A program made the translations under genes and the position numbers. Positions 22,320 through 34,727 of a stretch of 64,000 nucleotides of DNA are shown here, one piece after another. The stretch lies in NCBI GenBank assembly GCA_030278955.1, contig JAOANR010000002.1, positions 1,612,001 through 1,676,000 of the forward strand, given 5' to 3'. Origin of the DNA: Hygrophila difformis (Eukaryota > Streptophyta > Magnoliopsida > Lamiales > Acanthaceae). A model generated the notes under the pieces. The model worked only from the letters and a program-made list of their open reading frames with translations, had not been told where the DNA came from and did not search any database. Each line of letters starts with the position of its first letter. The stretch's first letter is position 1.

Positions 22320-24755
22320 TCGTTGCAGAGAACTGCATTTGATTTTTTGAATTGAGGAAGACCTTTGACTGCCCCGGTTCTGCTGAGTTTGATAAGATCT
22401 TTGAAGTTGAGATGTCCAAGTTTTTCATGCCATAGTGTGATGTGATCTTTTCCTGTAGCTGCACCAAAATTGCAAGTTTGAACAAGATGATAGCAATTAT
22501 TTTTAGAGCGCAAACCTCTCATGATGCATTCTTGATCTTGATTGAGCACTTGACAATCTTTCTTGGTAAACTGCACCACAAGGTCCTCATCACACAACTG
22601 ACTGATGCTTATCAAGTTAGCTTGGAGTCCATCGACAAGGAAAACTGGAGACAGTTCCTTCGAGCCATTGTTCTCAATGGTGCCTTGTCCAACTAGGGCA
22701 CCCCTTTTTCCATCTCCAAATACAACGAATCCTCCATCAATCTCTTTGTAGTGTTTGAGCAGACTCCTTTCACCTGTCATGTGTTTGGAACAGCCACTGT
22801 CGAAGTACCATACTTTGTCCGCAACATTCTTCTTTTGTGAAAGAAAGGCAACTTGACATTTGTTCTGAATTTTAGGAACCCATTCGCACTTGATGGAGAT
22901 CAGCTTCATCTTGATTTTGTCATTTGGCCAGGTGATAGGTTTTCCTGTTTGTAGGTCTCTTACCAAGATCCCACAGTTCTTGGTTTTGTGGCCTTCAAGC
23001 TTGCAATAATCGCATCTGAGTGGGATTGGAGGTGGTGGTCTTCTTGTCCATTTGTTCCTTCCTTCAGGATGGAATGATTTCTTGATAGTTCGGTGTTCAC
23101 TTAGCATTCCCCCGGACACAAACTTGCTTTTCTTTTCTCCTCTTGAGGTTGAGGCTTGATATCCCAAGCCTTGTTTGTTGTTGCTCGGCCTTCCCATAGC
23201 AATTACATCATCTAACTTGGCTTTTCCTTTGTTTAGTGCCGCCAGAGTGCTTTCTGCCTTGGCAAGTTTGTCTTGAACTTCGGTGAGTTCGGTGTGAAGA
23301 GCATCTTTCTTTCCAAGCATACTATAGTACCATAGTTTATAGTCAACTTTTTCAACCTCCAGTTCATTGTTTTCTTTCTGAAGCTCTGCATTTTTCTCAC
23401 GTAGTTCGTTCACCAGTCCAGACAGCTCTGTGGACGCCTTTTCAAGTTCCTGATTTCTGCTTGTGAGACTCTGGAGTTGTTCCTTTAGGCTTCCATTCTC
23501 AACATGTAATTCTACTGATTCAGCAATGGATATTTCCAGTTTCTCGAAAGTTTCTTCATAGAGATCATTAAGTTTACTGATGCTTTCATCTTGATCCCTA
23601 GCAAAAGAGCGAACCATGTTAGAGGAAACCATATTGACTGAGTTGGTACCAATACCTGCCTCGGGTTCATCATCACTATCTGAATCCATGTGCCGATGAA
23701 GGCTACTCCATAGTTTACACCATGTTCATTAGACTCCTTCTCATCTTCAGAGTCACTAAACGTTACTTGATAGGATTTGCTGGACTCCTTTGGTCTGAGA
23801 TTGGCACAGTCTTTTTTCATATGGCCTCTTCCCCCACATTCAAAGCAGATGATCTCCTTGTCATCTTCAATCTTTGAAGATTTTGGTTTATTTTGTCGAG
23901 TGACTTCGAGCCTTTCTGAGTGGATTTTGAGTTTGATGTCCCGGCATCCTTCTTCATGGATGAGTTGAATCTAGATCTTCGGTTCTTGATGATCTGATTT
24001 AGTCTTTTGGACAGCATGACCGATTCTTCTTCGTCACTAAAGTCATCATGATCTTCCATGGAGGAGTCATCCACATCCTTGGTCACGGATTTGAATGCCA
24101 CTGGTTTACTTTTGGTCCTGGGACAGTGATCCATTTCCCACGATTGTAGGATTCCCATTAGTTCATCAACCTGCAATTTATCAAAGTCTTTGTATAGTTC
24201 AAGTGCGGCGACTTTTGCATTGAACCTTTCCGGAAGCGTCCCAATGATTTCTCCTACAATGTCCTGTTGAGAATACACTTTGCCAAGCTGAAGAGCTTGG
24301 TTGGTTAGATCACGAATGCGACCAATATATTGGCCGACTGACTCATTATCATCCATAGAGATCTTATGAAATTGAGCATCGAGAGTAATGATTCTAGATT
24401 TCTTTACCGGAGCCATACCCTCGTAGGTATTGGCTAAAGTAGTCCAGACATCGTATGCGACCTTACATCCAGCGATGAGTCTGTATTGATCCTTTGTGAG
24501 AGCATTGTGAATTGCATTCAGGGCTTTGGAGTTCTTTGAAGCGGCAAGCTTCTCGGCAGCAGTCCATTCACTCCTTGGTTTGATGGTTTTTACACCGTCT
24601 TCTTCTTTTACTGGAGGATGGTATTGGTTTTCTACTGCATCCCAAGCCCCTTCATCCAGAGCAATGAGAAAAGCCTCCATTTGATCTTTCCAGTATGCAT
24701 AGTTGGATCCATCGAGCAATGGAGGTCTGGTTACAGATCCGCCTTGGTTTTCCAT
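22226..24755 (-). pseudogene. Copia gag, protease and pre-integrase region
   Basis: Gag starts at ATG 24755-24753 (MENQGGSVTRPPLLDGSNYA, the usual Copia gag opening). A first zinc knuckle CFECGGRGHMKKDC lies near 23850. A long coiled coil follows (about 23560-23200), then a second knuckle CDYCKLEGHKTKNC near 23015. The aspartic protease motif YFDSGCSKHMTG is near 22800 and the pre-integrase HxxxH..CxxC block LWHEKLGHLN near 22430. Frameshifts occur near 23880 and near 23700, so gag is split over three frames. Coiled-coil gag with two knuckles is typical of Sireviruses. Confidence 0.88.
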
Positions 24756-24805
24756 GCTTCTTTGTCTGGATCTCGCTTTCCAAAGCGTGTGGCTCTGATA
24801 CCAAT

Positions 24806-25722
24806 TGTTAGGTCCGATTGCGTGGATAACCAATTAAGTAGTCCTGAAAACTAGTTCAAACACCTTTCGTGGACACGTTAAACAGTTTAAGCAATTAAGC
24901 AGCGGAAAGTAAATAAAATGTAAGAATAAAGAACTCAAGATTTGTTGACCCAGTTCGGCACAAGCCTACATCTGGGGGATACCAATCCAGGAGATTCACT
25001 AGTTGTTTTGACTTGATCCTTGATCTAAACAATAGTGATTTGTTTCGCCCAACTCCAATCACCAAGTGGACTGAATTGTCAAACCAAGACACTCCCCCTG
25101 TCTTGGTGAAGATCTCCCCGACCTTGCTTCAATTCCTTGAAGGCTCCTCCTTCAAGTTTGTCCTTGGTAGAAACCTGTTGGCGACTCTCCTCCTTGAATC
25201 TTTCAATTAAGCTCTTGAGTTTGACGACTCCTCGGAAGCCTTGATTGAATCCGTCGACTTCAATCAAGCTCACGGTAACACTGTCGATCAATTCACCCGA
25301 GGAAGTGTTGATCGGATTTCTTCCTTCGAAATGATAAACTCGCGAACACTGAAGGAATGTGATTCTTTCTTCACAGTTGCTGTTGATTGCTCAAGGGTGT
25401 AAGTAATTCACTCGTCGTGCAGATCCATCCCTTGGCCGCCCTATTTGAAGAGAATCACCTTGTCTCTATTCTAAGGTAGAAGATCTCCTTTCCATAAATG
25501 CGCGGATCCTTAGAATAGAGTTGCCCGAATTAAGAGATTGTAGTTTCCATACTCCGTGTGCAAGATCCGGGCAGAAGATCAGCTAGCCGTTGGAGGATCT
25601 TCATGAGTATATTAGCTAGCTCTTCTTCCTTTACTTAGTTTGTCTGCTGTTGTCGTGGTTGGTCCAACAAAGTAGTTCAGACATCGGTTGTGAACACATT
25701 TGCTCAAAACTGGTTCCCAACA
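24806..25722 (-). repeat. 5' LTR of the Copia element
   Basis: Direct repeat of 15564-16481. Adjacent on the coding strand is ATTGGTATCAGAGCC, the primer-binding site complementary to initiator tRNA-Met. Confidence 0.95.
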
Positions 25723-25820
25723 GGTTATTATGTAACCCTCATATTATCTTATATGGTTTTGGGAGCAACTCCACCTATCACCAATTGGTTTTAAGTGTGA
25801 ACATCTCATCCATGGATTTC

Positions 25821-27077
25821 TATAAGGAAAAGTTACATTGCATATAAAGTATTATCTAACTCCCGTTAGTAATGAGGCAGTGAAGCAGGGCTCGACGACA
25901 ATAGTGTTGCATATATCAATCCTCCCCTCAGAGTAGGTACAACAGACACGCGGCCTCCCCTCGAGTAATAATCAACTTCATCCGATAAATCATGTTGCAC
26001 CGCTGTTCTAACCGAGGGGACATGCCGCCTAACCAACACAATGTCACAATATCAGGAAGACTTTCGACATAAGGTACATAAGGTACTGAACACATATTTC
26101 AATAGCAAAGGCACAAATTGAGGGCCTCTTACATGGATTCTGATACATGAATTTTGATTTTAGGTGTGAACATCTCATCCATAATTTTCTATACATGTCG
26201 GTCTATATATTTAATTTCTAGTGTAGGTGTTGGGTTGGGGAATTCCATTTTCACCTCACAGTGCATCTGTATTTGCATAAATTAATTGTATCACTGCCTT
26301 AAATTAAAATTCCTACAATATACTATGGTATATGATCATAATTATCTTTTGTTTCTATTACAACAAATTAAAATTAAATATATAATCCTACCATTCTTAT
26401 ATTGCCATTTCTTACAATCTTACATGCACACCTTCATCCCTATTTAATTCAAACTCATGTCCAAACCATTGGGATGGATGTGCCCTTGCTTATTAAAATT
26501 AATGCAATTCAAATTAAATTCGATATGTTGAAAATACTTATGTAGTAGTACTACTAGCTACTATATGTGTGGGATTCCATTAATAAGTATACACAACAGG
26601 AAAAGCTTTAATTTCTTTCTGTCCCCCCCCCCCCCCCCCCCCCCCCAGGAAATGATCGATCCAATGATGAGTACTAATTAAGTTGACCAAAATAAAAAAT
26701 GAAAATAAAAGAATAGGAGTACTATACTAATACTATTTCAAATTATTATTTTTTATGGATAATGACGCATTGTGCAATTAATTATGTGCATAGGAGCAGA
26801 TTAAGACTTACTTCATTAATTAACTTTGAATGTATAATAATGTATGCATTGTTAGACATAATAAATTAGGAGTGAGTTACAGTTGTTCGCAAATCTTGAT
26901 GGCATATTTTATGATATTATTGAAGGTGACTTTTGTTTGTCAATCTCGTACCACTATATATAATACAGCAAATTCACAACTTGTTTTCAAATTAATTAAA
27001 TATTAAATATATAATTATAATTAATGTGGTGAAGAAACTATTCTTTATTTTTCTTTGCTCGCCTCCTTATGCTGTGT

Positions 27078-27119
<42 letters not shown>

Positions 27120-27473
27120 ATTCTTTATTTATAGTTGGATGGGAGTATTTAATTTAGTAAGGTCGACTCGATCCACCATATAAATTTCGCATGCATGTAC
27201 GTACGCACTTAGATTTCAATAATTTCAGATGTATAATGATGTACTCCCTCCCTATATATAGTACTACTATCTCACTCCATCGGTACATGCAATGCAACAT
27301 AAAACTTTATTAGTAAGTATTATCTTCTTAATAATTAAGGAGTAGTACAACTTTACATACGTAATTAATTTCAGTTGATTCTTGAGCTCATGCCCAAATT
27401 AAATGCATGCATGCTTTTGGCCGGGATTGAAATTTCATGCAAACTCTCATACTATAGCTAGTCCTAGTCGTCG

Positions 27474-27519
<46 letters not shown>

Positions 27520-28684
27520 TACTATGACAAAAACTTCCAAATCCAAAAACTTCATGACAAAATAAGCTTCATATCTTCTCCAATGTTTGTATCTTAGCAT
27601 TATATTTTTCAACTATATATATATATATATATTATATATATTGTTCCTATTTCGATTTCAGTGTAATAATATTGTATAGTTATACTTTAATTTGGACTCC
27701 TGGTTCAAATTTTAGTTTATTCATATACCAAGTCAACGCTTAAACGCAAAGAGATTAGTAAATTTTAAAGTACACTCATATATATATTTTATTTTTACTA
27801 TAGTTTTTTTAAGTTATTGAATTAATTAAGTGGGCGGCACTTTAACCCATATGAGATACTATAAGTTGGCGCTTCAATCAAAATTAATTTAAACTTTTAA
27901 CTTTCGCGGGTATATGAATTGAAGACACTTTAGTTATTAATCCCACTTATTACATCAATCCTAGCTAATTACTTTTAAACATATTTTTAATTTACAAAAT
28001 ATATCTTCCACACCATATTACATACACTCATATACTCCCTTCGTTTTTGAAATTTTTTAACATTTGCATAGTTGATAGTATTATTCATTTAATAACTTTT
28101 ATTCGAACTTCTAACACAAATATATAAAATAAAAAATGGACAAATGAGATATTTTTAGACTGTCTTATCACTTAGTTTTAGAATATTAATATTTTTATAA
28201 ATTTTACTTTATACAATTTAAAATATATGCGAAATACGAAAATATTAACAAATTTCAGAACCGGATATAGGATAATACTATTAGACAACCAGTGTGATCA
28301 TTATGTATAACATTTTATTTGTAATAACCTACTATATCAAATTACATTAAATTAAATATATATATATGGGGCATATTTTAATTAATTTGTACAGAATAAA
28401 AAGGAAAGATTATATAATATTAATATCTAAGTGTAGATATAATTAATTAAGAATGCTTATTGTTACTGAAAAATTGGATGAAAATTAAATATTTTATTAA
28501 TGTAACCATTATTTAAATTAATATGTATATAAATATAAAAATACTTCACCGTATAGTGACAATATGATGTTTCAACAATACTCTCAGCTTTTTATTTCTT
28601 CATATTTACAAAGAAAAACTAGGTACTACAATATTCAACCTTTAAAATTGATGGAATAACAAAACAGCAAAAAATAGTGCAAAC
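25821..28684. other. AT-rich intergenic DNA with extreme homopolymers
   Basis: No ORF supported. Notable tracts: 24 C at 26623-26646, 39 A at 27079-27117, (TA)n at about 27476-27519 and 27616-27640. A degenerate Stowaway-like element may lie at about 28033-28270 (ATACTCCCTTCG at the left, AAATTTCAGAACCGGATA at the right). Confidence 0.6.
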
Positions 28685-29024
28685 TGTTACAGATTCATTG
28701 AATGTGGATGACTTAGTCTTGAAGTATAAAGATGACGAAGAGAAGTTGTATTTGACTTTCTATTTGGCTATTCCTATCTTGTTGATGAGGAAGTAAATTT
28801 GTGCTTGTCTACCTAAATCCTATCCTTTATAGATGGTTTGTAACCTCTATAAATAGGTACATTACTGAATCAATGAAATCATATTCAAATCATCTCTATT
28901 CTCTCTTCAGTTTCAAAAACTCTCTCTCGTCTCCCTTTCATTACAGTTCTTCGTTATTATTACGTTTCTTCGTTATTACTACCTTTATACACTAATAGGC
29001 TATAGTTGTTATACTATCACAACA

Positions 29025-30580
29025 CGTTATCAGCACGACCGCTGTCAGAGTTTGCCATCCCTACCGAAGTTCTGTCCGAGTGCTGTTGGATTTTTCCATT
29101 CCTACCGGAGTTCCGTTCGAGTTTTTCTGAAATTCCAATTCATACCGTGGTGCTGACGAAATTTTCCAAAATTACAAGAAAATTTCGTGGGTAATTGTTT
29201 CCTATTATTTTCAATACAATTATGACTAATCTGACAAAACAGGAAATTTTACCGTTGGAAAGATCAGAGATCGAGGTAATATAGTCCTACAATTTTCTAT
29301 ATAAATTATGACTAACTTGTCAGATCAGGAATTTATGTAGTTGAAAAATCCGGGATTAATTATTTATCCTGGAGAATTGATACTGAGATTCCTCTGGAAT
29401 CAATGGGTCTAGACAAGACCATTATAAATGAAAATATGGCCACAGGCCAAGACCGGAGAAAAGAAAGAAAGAAAATGACGGTCAAAAGATCATAGATCTA
29501 TGGGAAACAAAATGATCCATTTAAAGTTGATCAATATCCCAAGTGCTAGATATTGGCACATGATGACTGCAAGACTATAAGTCTGTAAATGATGTAATTC
29601 AGTCATGTTCAAAATAATGTCACAATTGTGATATGTGACAAGAATATTAATGAAAAAGATATTAGAGAAGATATTCTCAATATCACATGCCCTAAATTTG
29701 ATGTTGCATAGCAGAAAGAAAAAAGGGCGATTGAAAGAAATACCATGAATACCAACAAGGTCTTTAAATCTTAGTTTTGGTTGTACCAACAGATTTAATA
29801 GAACTTTAGTTTTGGTCATGTGTATATGTTGATTGGAAGAATGACATGAATAACAAGGTTCATAAATCTTAGTTTGGTTATACCAACAGATTTCATGGAT
29901 CTTTAGTCTGGTCATGCGTACTAACATAGTCAGATTCTGAAATGGCAATATAATTGCGAAAAATTGTGCCTAGAAAAGGCAAAGAAATTGAAGAAAAATG
30001 CTATCAATATGGCAGGAGGACATAGTTCTAAAATTAAAATTGGTCGTTCAGACAAATATTTGGTACAAGTTTACCAAAATGATTGACACAAATGGGTTGA
30101 AATATACCTTGTTGAAAAAAATGCTGACGACACTATTAATATTATAAATAGCCATTATTGATATGCTAAATATGCCATCCAAAGATGTGCAAATTTCTTC
30201 AACGAAACAATGATACGATCATTTTATTGTGACCTTTAAATTATGTTATACCACTTTTATCCGCGTACTACATATGTTTTCAAAGGTGATAAAGGTATTT
30301 TTCCTACCTGAAATTGGGAGATAGAAATATCAACACTATAAGTGAAAGTGCAAATATAATAGAAGGCTATAACATAGCCAACCTTCAGCTCCCCAAGGGC
30401 AACACTATAAGTGGAAATACAAAATATAAGGTTCTAGCATAGCTAACCTTCAGCTCTCTAAGGGGACAATATTGATTGTGAAAAATGCACTTACATCTCC
30501 CAAGTCTCAAATGATCAAAAGTTATCACCTGATAGACGAAAACGGCTATAAGCCAAATGATCGCCTAGGCTATAAGCCAA
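29025..30580 (+). pseudogene. Decayed gag/protease part of the second Copia
   Basis: Fragments such as ATGACTAACTTGTCAGATCAG suggest a gag start near 29307, but stops are frequent in all frames. Local duplications add to the damage: AATCTTAGTTTTGGTTGTACC near 29767 recurs near 29865, and CAACACTATAAGTG with AGCCAACCTTCAGCTC near 30345 recurs about 70 bp later. No zinc knuckle or protease motif could be read. Confidence 0.6.
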
Positions 30581-33573
30581 ATGATAAGGCGAATCCTTAC
30601 AAAATCCCATAGCCATTCATTGAAGGGACAAAAAATGCAACATTACAATGATTATATATGTGTTGCTTGCTCCCAAGGGAAACTGATTATAAAACTTTCA
30701 CCAGAAAAGGTGGGAACTGAATCCCCTAGTTTTCTTGAAAGAATTCAGGGTGATATATGTGGACCTATAGATCCACCTTGTGGGCCATTCAGATACTTTA
30801 TGGTGTTGCTTGATGCTTCAACCAGATGGTCTCACGTGACATTATTGTCTTCACGCAACCATGTGTTTGCGAAATTGTTAGCTCAAATCATAAGATTACG
30901 AGCACAGTTCCCTGATTATACAATTAAAAGTATCCGTTTGGATAATGCTAGTGAATATTCATCTCGGACATTTGATGAATATTGTATGTCGATAGGCATA
31001 GCCATCGAACATCCTGTAGCCCATGTGCATACACAAAATGGACTAGCTGAATCATTTATTAAACGATTGCAGTTGATCGCTAGACCATTATTAATGAAAT
31101 CCGGGTTGCCAGTTTCAGCTTGGGGACATGCTATAATGCATGCAGCAATGTTGGTGCAATTAAGACCGACAAGTTATCATAGATACTCCCCATTATAATT
31201 AACATTTGGGCATGAACCCAATGTATCCCATTTGAGAATATTTGGTTGCGCAGTATATGTCCCAATAGCACCACCCCACCGCACCAAAATGGGACCCCCA
31301 ACAAAGATTGGGAATATATGTCGAATATGAATCGCCCTCGATAATACGTTATCTTGAACCATTAACAGGGGATTCATTTACAGCAAGATATGCTGATTGT
31401 CATTTCGATGAATCACATTTCCCGACATTATGGGGAGAAAAGGATCACCCGAAAAAGAATATAAATTGGAAAATCCCGTTGGATTTCCTTGATCCTCGTT
31501 CAAGAGACTGTGAACTTGAAGTACAAAGAATTGTACAATTGCAACAAATTGCAAATCAACTGCCTGATGTATTATGTGACTCTAAAAGGGTTACTAAATC
31601 TCATATACCGGCAGCAAATGTTCCAGCCAAAATTGATGTTCCAAAGGAACACATTATCGGTGCTAAAGATGAGTCTGATGCACACCTAAAGCGTGGTAGA
31701 CCTCTTGGTTCCAAAGATAAAAATCCTCGAAAGGAAATAGGATTGAATAATGATGTTGATGTGATACATAGTATCAAAAGTGACAAAACTGAGCCCTGCA
31801 GGGACTTGACTCTTGAAGAGCAAAATCATCAAAATGATGAAATATCTATAAATTTTGTCACAAATAAAAAATGTTTGGAATCGAGAAGAAACATCTATTG
31901 ATATTGCATTTTCATACAATGTAGCACTTGAAATTATGAATGATGATGAGGATTTTGAACCAAATTCGGTTGATGAATGTCGGAAAAGGCATGATTGGCT
32001 CAAATGGAAAGATGCAATCCAATCAGAATTGGATTCCCCGGCTAAAAGAAATGTGGTTGGACCGATTGTCAAAACACCTGAAAATATAAAGCCAGTTGGA
32101 TATAGATGGGTTTTTGTACGAAAAAGAAATGATGAAAATGAAGTTGTAAGATACAAAGCGAGATTAGTCGCCCAAGGCTTCTCACAGAGACCGGGTTTTG
32201 ACTATGATGAAACGTATTCCCCAGTAGTGGATGGAATTACATTCAGATATCTTATCTGTTTAGCAGTACATGAAAAACTTGAAATATGACTCACAGACGT
32301 CGTTACTGCTTATTTATATGGAACATTAGATACTGATATCTATATGAAAGTTCCAGAAGGGCTCAAAATGCCACAGGCATATGAAGCAAACCCAAAACAG
32401 ATGTATTCCACGAAATTACGTAGATCCTTATATGGGCTTAAACAATCTGGGAGAATGTGGTATAACCGACTAAACGAATGCTTACTTCAAAAGGGTTATA
32501 TAAATGATCCAATATGCCCATGCATTTTTATAAAGAAAAATGGGTCAAGATTCGTTATCATTGCAGTATATGTTGATGATATCAATCTAGTTGGATCCCC
32601 TGAAAAGATTCAAATTGCTGTTGAATATCTCAAAAGAGAATTCGAAATCAAAGATTTCGGAAAAACAAGAAGGTGTCTTGGTTTACAAATTGAATATTTG
32701 GATAATGGAATTCTTGTCCATCAAAAGACCTATACCCAAAAGGTCTTAAAACGATTCTATATGGACAAAGCACATCCATTAAGTAATCCAATGGTCGTAA
32801 GGTCACTTGATCCTAAAAGAGATCTATTTAGACCAAAAGAGGAGAATGAAGAAATACTTGGGCCACAGGTCCCATATTTGAGTGCCATTGGAGCACTAAT
32901 GTATCTCGCAAACTGCACTAGATCAGATATATCATTTGCAATAAATTTATTAGCGAGATTTAGTTCATCTCCTACTGAACGACATTGGAAAGGAATAAAA
33001 CATTTATTCCGCTATCTCCAATGGACGATTGACATGGGTCTATTTTATTCAAACAATTCTCGACATGAATTAATCGGCTATGCCGATGCTGGGTACTTAT
33101 CAGACCCACATAAAGCTAAGTCACAGACTGGCTATTTAATTACATGTGGTGGTACTGCAATATCGTGGAGATCCACGAAACAAACATTGACAGCCACCTC
33201 ATCAAATCATGCTGAAATCATAGCTATACATGAAGCTAGTCGAGAATGTATTTGGGTTAGATCCATGACTAACTATATAGAAACGAATTGTGGTTTATCG
33301 TCCGAAAATAAAAACCCTCCAATTATTTTATATAAAGATAATGCGGCTTGTATAGCGCAATTGAAAGGGGGTTATATCAAAGGAGATAGTACGAAACATA
33401 TTTCACCAAAATTATTTTTTACTCATGATTTGCAGAAAAATGGTGAAATAGATGTGCAACAAATCCGTTCAGCTGATAATCTTGCAGATTTGTTTACCAA
33501 GACACTACCAACAGCAACATTCGAGAAGTTGGTGAAAAGTATTGGGATGCGCCAACTAAAAAATCTCAACTGA
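30581..33573 (+). pseudogene. Copia pol: integrase, RT and RNase H, interrupted
   Basis: Integrase core at 30640-31195 shows GDICGPIDPP, VLLDASTRWSHV and SIRLDNASEYSS, with TQNGLAESFIKRLQL near the third acidic residue. TAA at 31196-31198 interrupts PL/LTFGHEP. A one-base shift at the C run near 31287-31292, another near the A run at 31864-31870, and TGA at 32287-32289 further break it. RT shows GYRWVFVRKRN and [20 protein letters not shown], with YVDDINLVG near 32570. RNase H shows GYADAGYLSDPHKAKSQTGY and HISPKLFFTHDLQ. Order and spacing are normal. Confidence 0.9.
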
Positions 33574-34471
33574 TGCTTTGATCAGAGGGAGAAGTAAACA
33601 TACAACAATCATATACTCTTTTTCCTAACTTGGATTTTTTCCCATAGGGTTTTTTCCAAGTAAGGTTTTAACGAGGCATATTCTTTATATTGAAGTCATC
33701 CAAGAGGGAGTGTTACAGATTCATTGAATGTGGATGACTTAGTCTTGAAGTATAAAGATGACGAAGAGAAGTTGTATTTGACTTTCTATTTGGCTATTCC
33801 TATCTTGTTGATGAGGAAGTAAATTTGTGCTTGTCTACCTAAATCCTATCCTTTATAGACGGTTTGTAACCTCTATAAATAGGTACATTACTGAATCAAT
33901 GAAATCATATTCAAATCATCTCTATTCTCTCTTCAGTTTCAAAAACTCTCTCTCGTCTCCCTTTCATTACAGTTCTTCGTTATTATTACGTTTCTTCGTT
34001 ATTACTACCTTTATACACTAATAGGCTATAGTTGTTATACTATCACAACACAACACAAAATATTATTGGGTGTAACATGTTAAATGCATGCATGCATGTA
34101 TTCAAAATGTTGAAGCAAAGCTTGCCAAAAAAAAATGTTGAAACAAAAGATCAAGTTGGGCCGCAATCCAATGATTTTGTAGAAAACTTGTACTCAGTAA
34201 TTTGGTATTTTGGGCCATAAGCCCATACTAATGACTAACCAATGCTCTTACCCGTTGACTTATTTCAATTTTATTTCTACCCCAAGGGGATTCCAATTTA
34301 ATTTCATGTGCTCTCCAAAATAATAATAATAATAATAATAATAATCTCATGTTAATTACCAACATTTTCCTTTACCTATTTCAAAATGAAAAAAAAAAAA
34401 CTATAAATTAAATTAAATTGCACACATTAGGCGATTGACCAAGAATCAATCTTCTATATATACTAATATAG

Positions 34472-34727
34472 TACTCCTTCCGTCCCACTTTAGTTGTCTG
34501 GTTTGACTTTTTGGTACTGTTCATTATTTAACTTTGACTCAACGTTATTGCAAATATATATTTGAAAAAAAATAGTCGAGTTGGGTCTTGTTAGAATCGT
34601 AAAATCATATAGTTTTAGAATATATATTTTACATATTGTACATATTTTGTGATATTGACGATTGAAAGTGTGCATTAGATTGTGTGCAGAAATGAAATAA
34701 GACATGTTAAATGGGACGGAGGGAGTA
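34472..34727. mobile_element. Stowaway-type MITE
   Basis: Terminal inverted repeats TACTCCTTCCGTCCC and GGGACGGAGGGAGTA bound 256 bp. The interior matches the MITE at 57.6 kb (CAACTTTGACTC, AAAATAGTCGAGTT, GTGTGCAGAAATGAAAT). Adjacent 34051-34471 holds only an AAT microsatellite (34320-34344). Confidence 0.92.

Larger units (their letters stand above)
15564..25722 (-). mobile_element. Full-length Copia (Sirevirus-like) retrotransposon
   Basis: Two direct LTRs of 918 and 917 bp bound a 10,159-bp element flanked by the 5-bp duplication GGTTA (15559-15563 and 25723-25727). On the coding (minus) strand the 5' LTR is followed by TGGTATCAGAGC, the complement of initiator tRNA-Met, and the 3' LTR is preceded by a purine tract ending AAAAAGGGGGAG. 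Order is gag, protease, integrase, RT, RNase H, then an additional ORF before the 3' LTR. The long coiled-coil gag, the Met primer site and an ORF after pol all fit Sireviruses. Internal frameshifts and stops make this copy non-autonomous despite young LTRs. Confidence 0.93.
15421..25820. mobile_element. Older TRIM/LTR-like repeat split by the Copia insertion
   Basis: Left part: ATGGTATAAGAG near 15450 looks like a diverged primer site after an LTR end. TGTTGAGATCTCACATCGGTTA at 15542-15563 then looks like the start of a second LTR, a phrase typical of small plant LTR elements. The right part resumes at 25723 with GGTTATTATGTAACCC and runs to GTGAACATCTCATCCATGG near 25812. The same ending recurs near 26165-26190. 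The copy is old and its outer limits are uncertain. Confidence 0.45.
28685..34050 (+). mobile_element. Second Copia retrotransposon
   Basis: Two 340-bp LTRs (28685-29024 and 33711-34050) begin TGTTACAG and end CACAACA. I see one difference between them (GATGG at 28831-28835 against GACGG at the matching place). The first LTR is followed by CGTTATCAGCACGA, a primer-site phrase typical of many plant Copia elements. The second is preceded by the purine tract CCAAGAGGGAG. The flanks CAAAC and CAACA are not an exact 5-bp duplication. Each LTR has a TATAAATA box (CTCTATAAATAGG). The internal region is 4.7 kb and lacks an intact gag. Confidence 0.92.
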
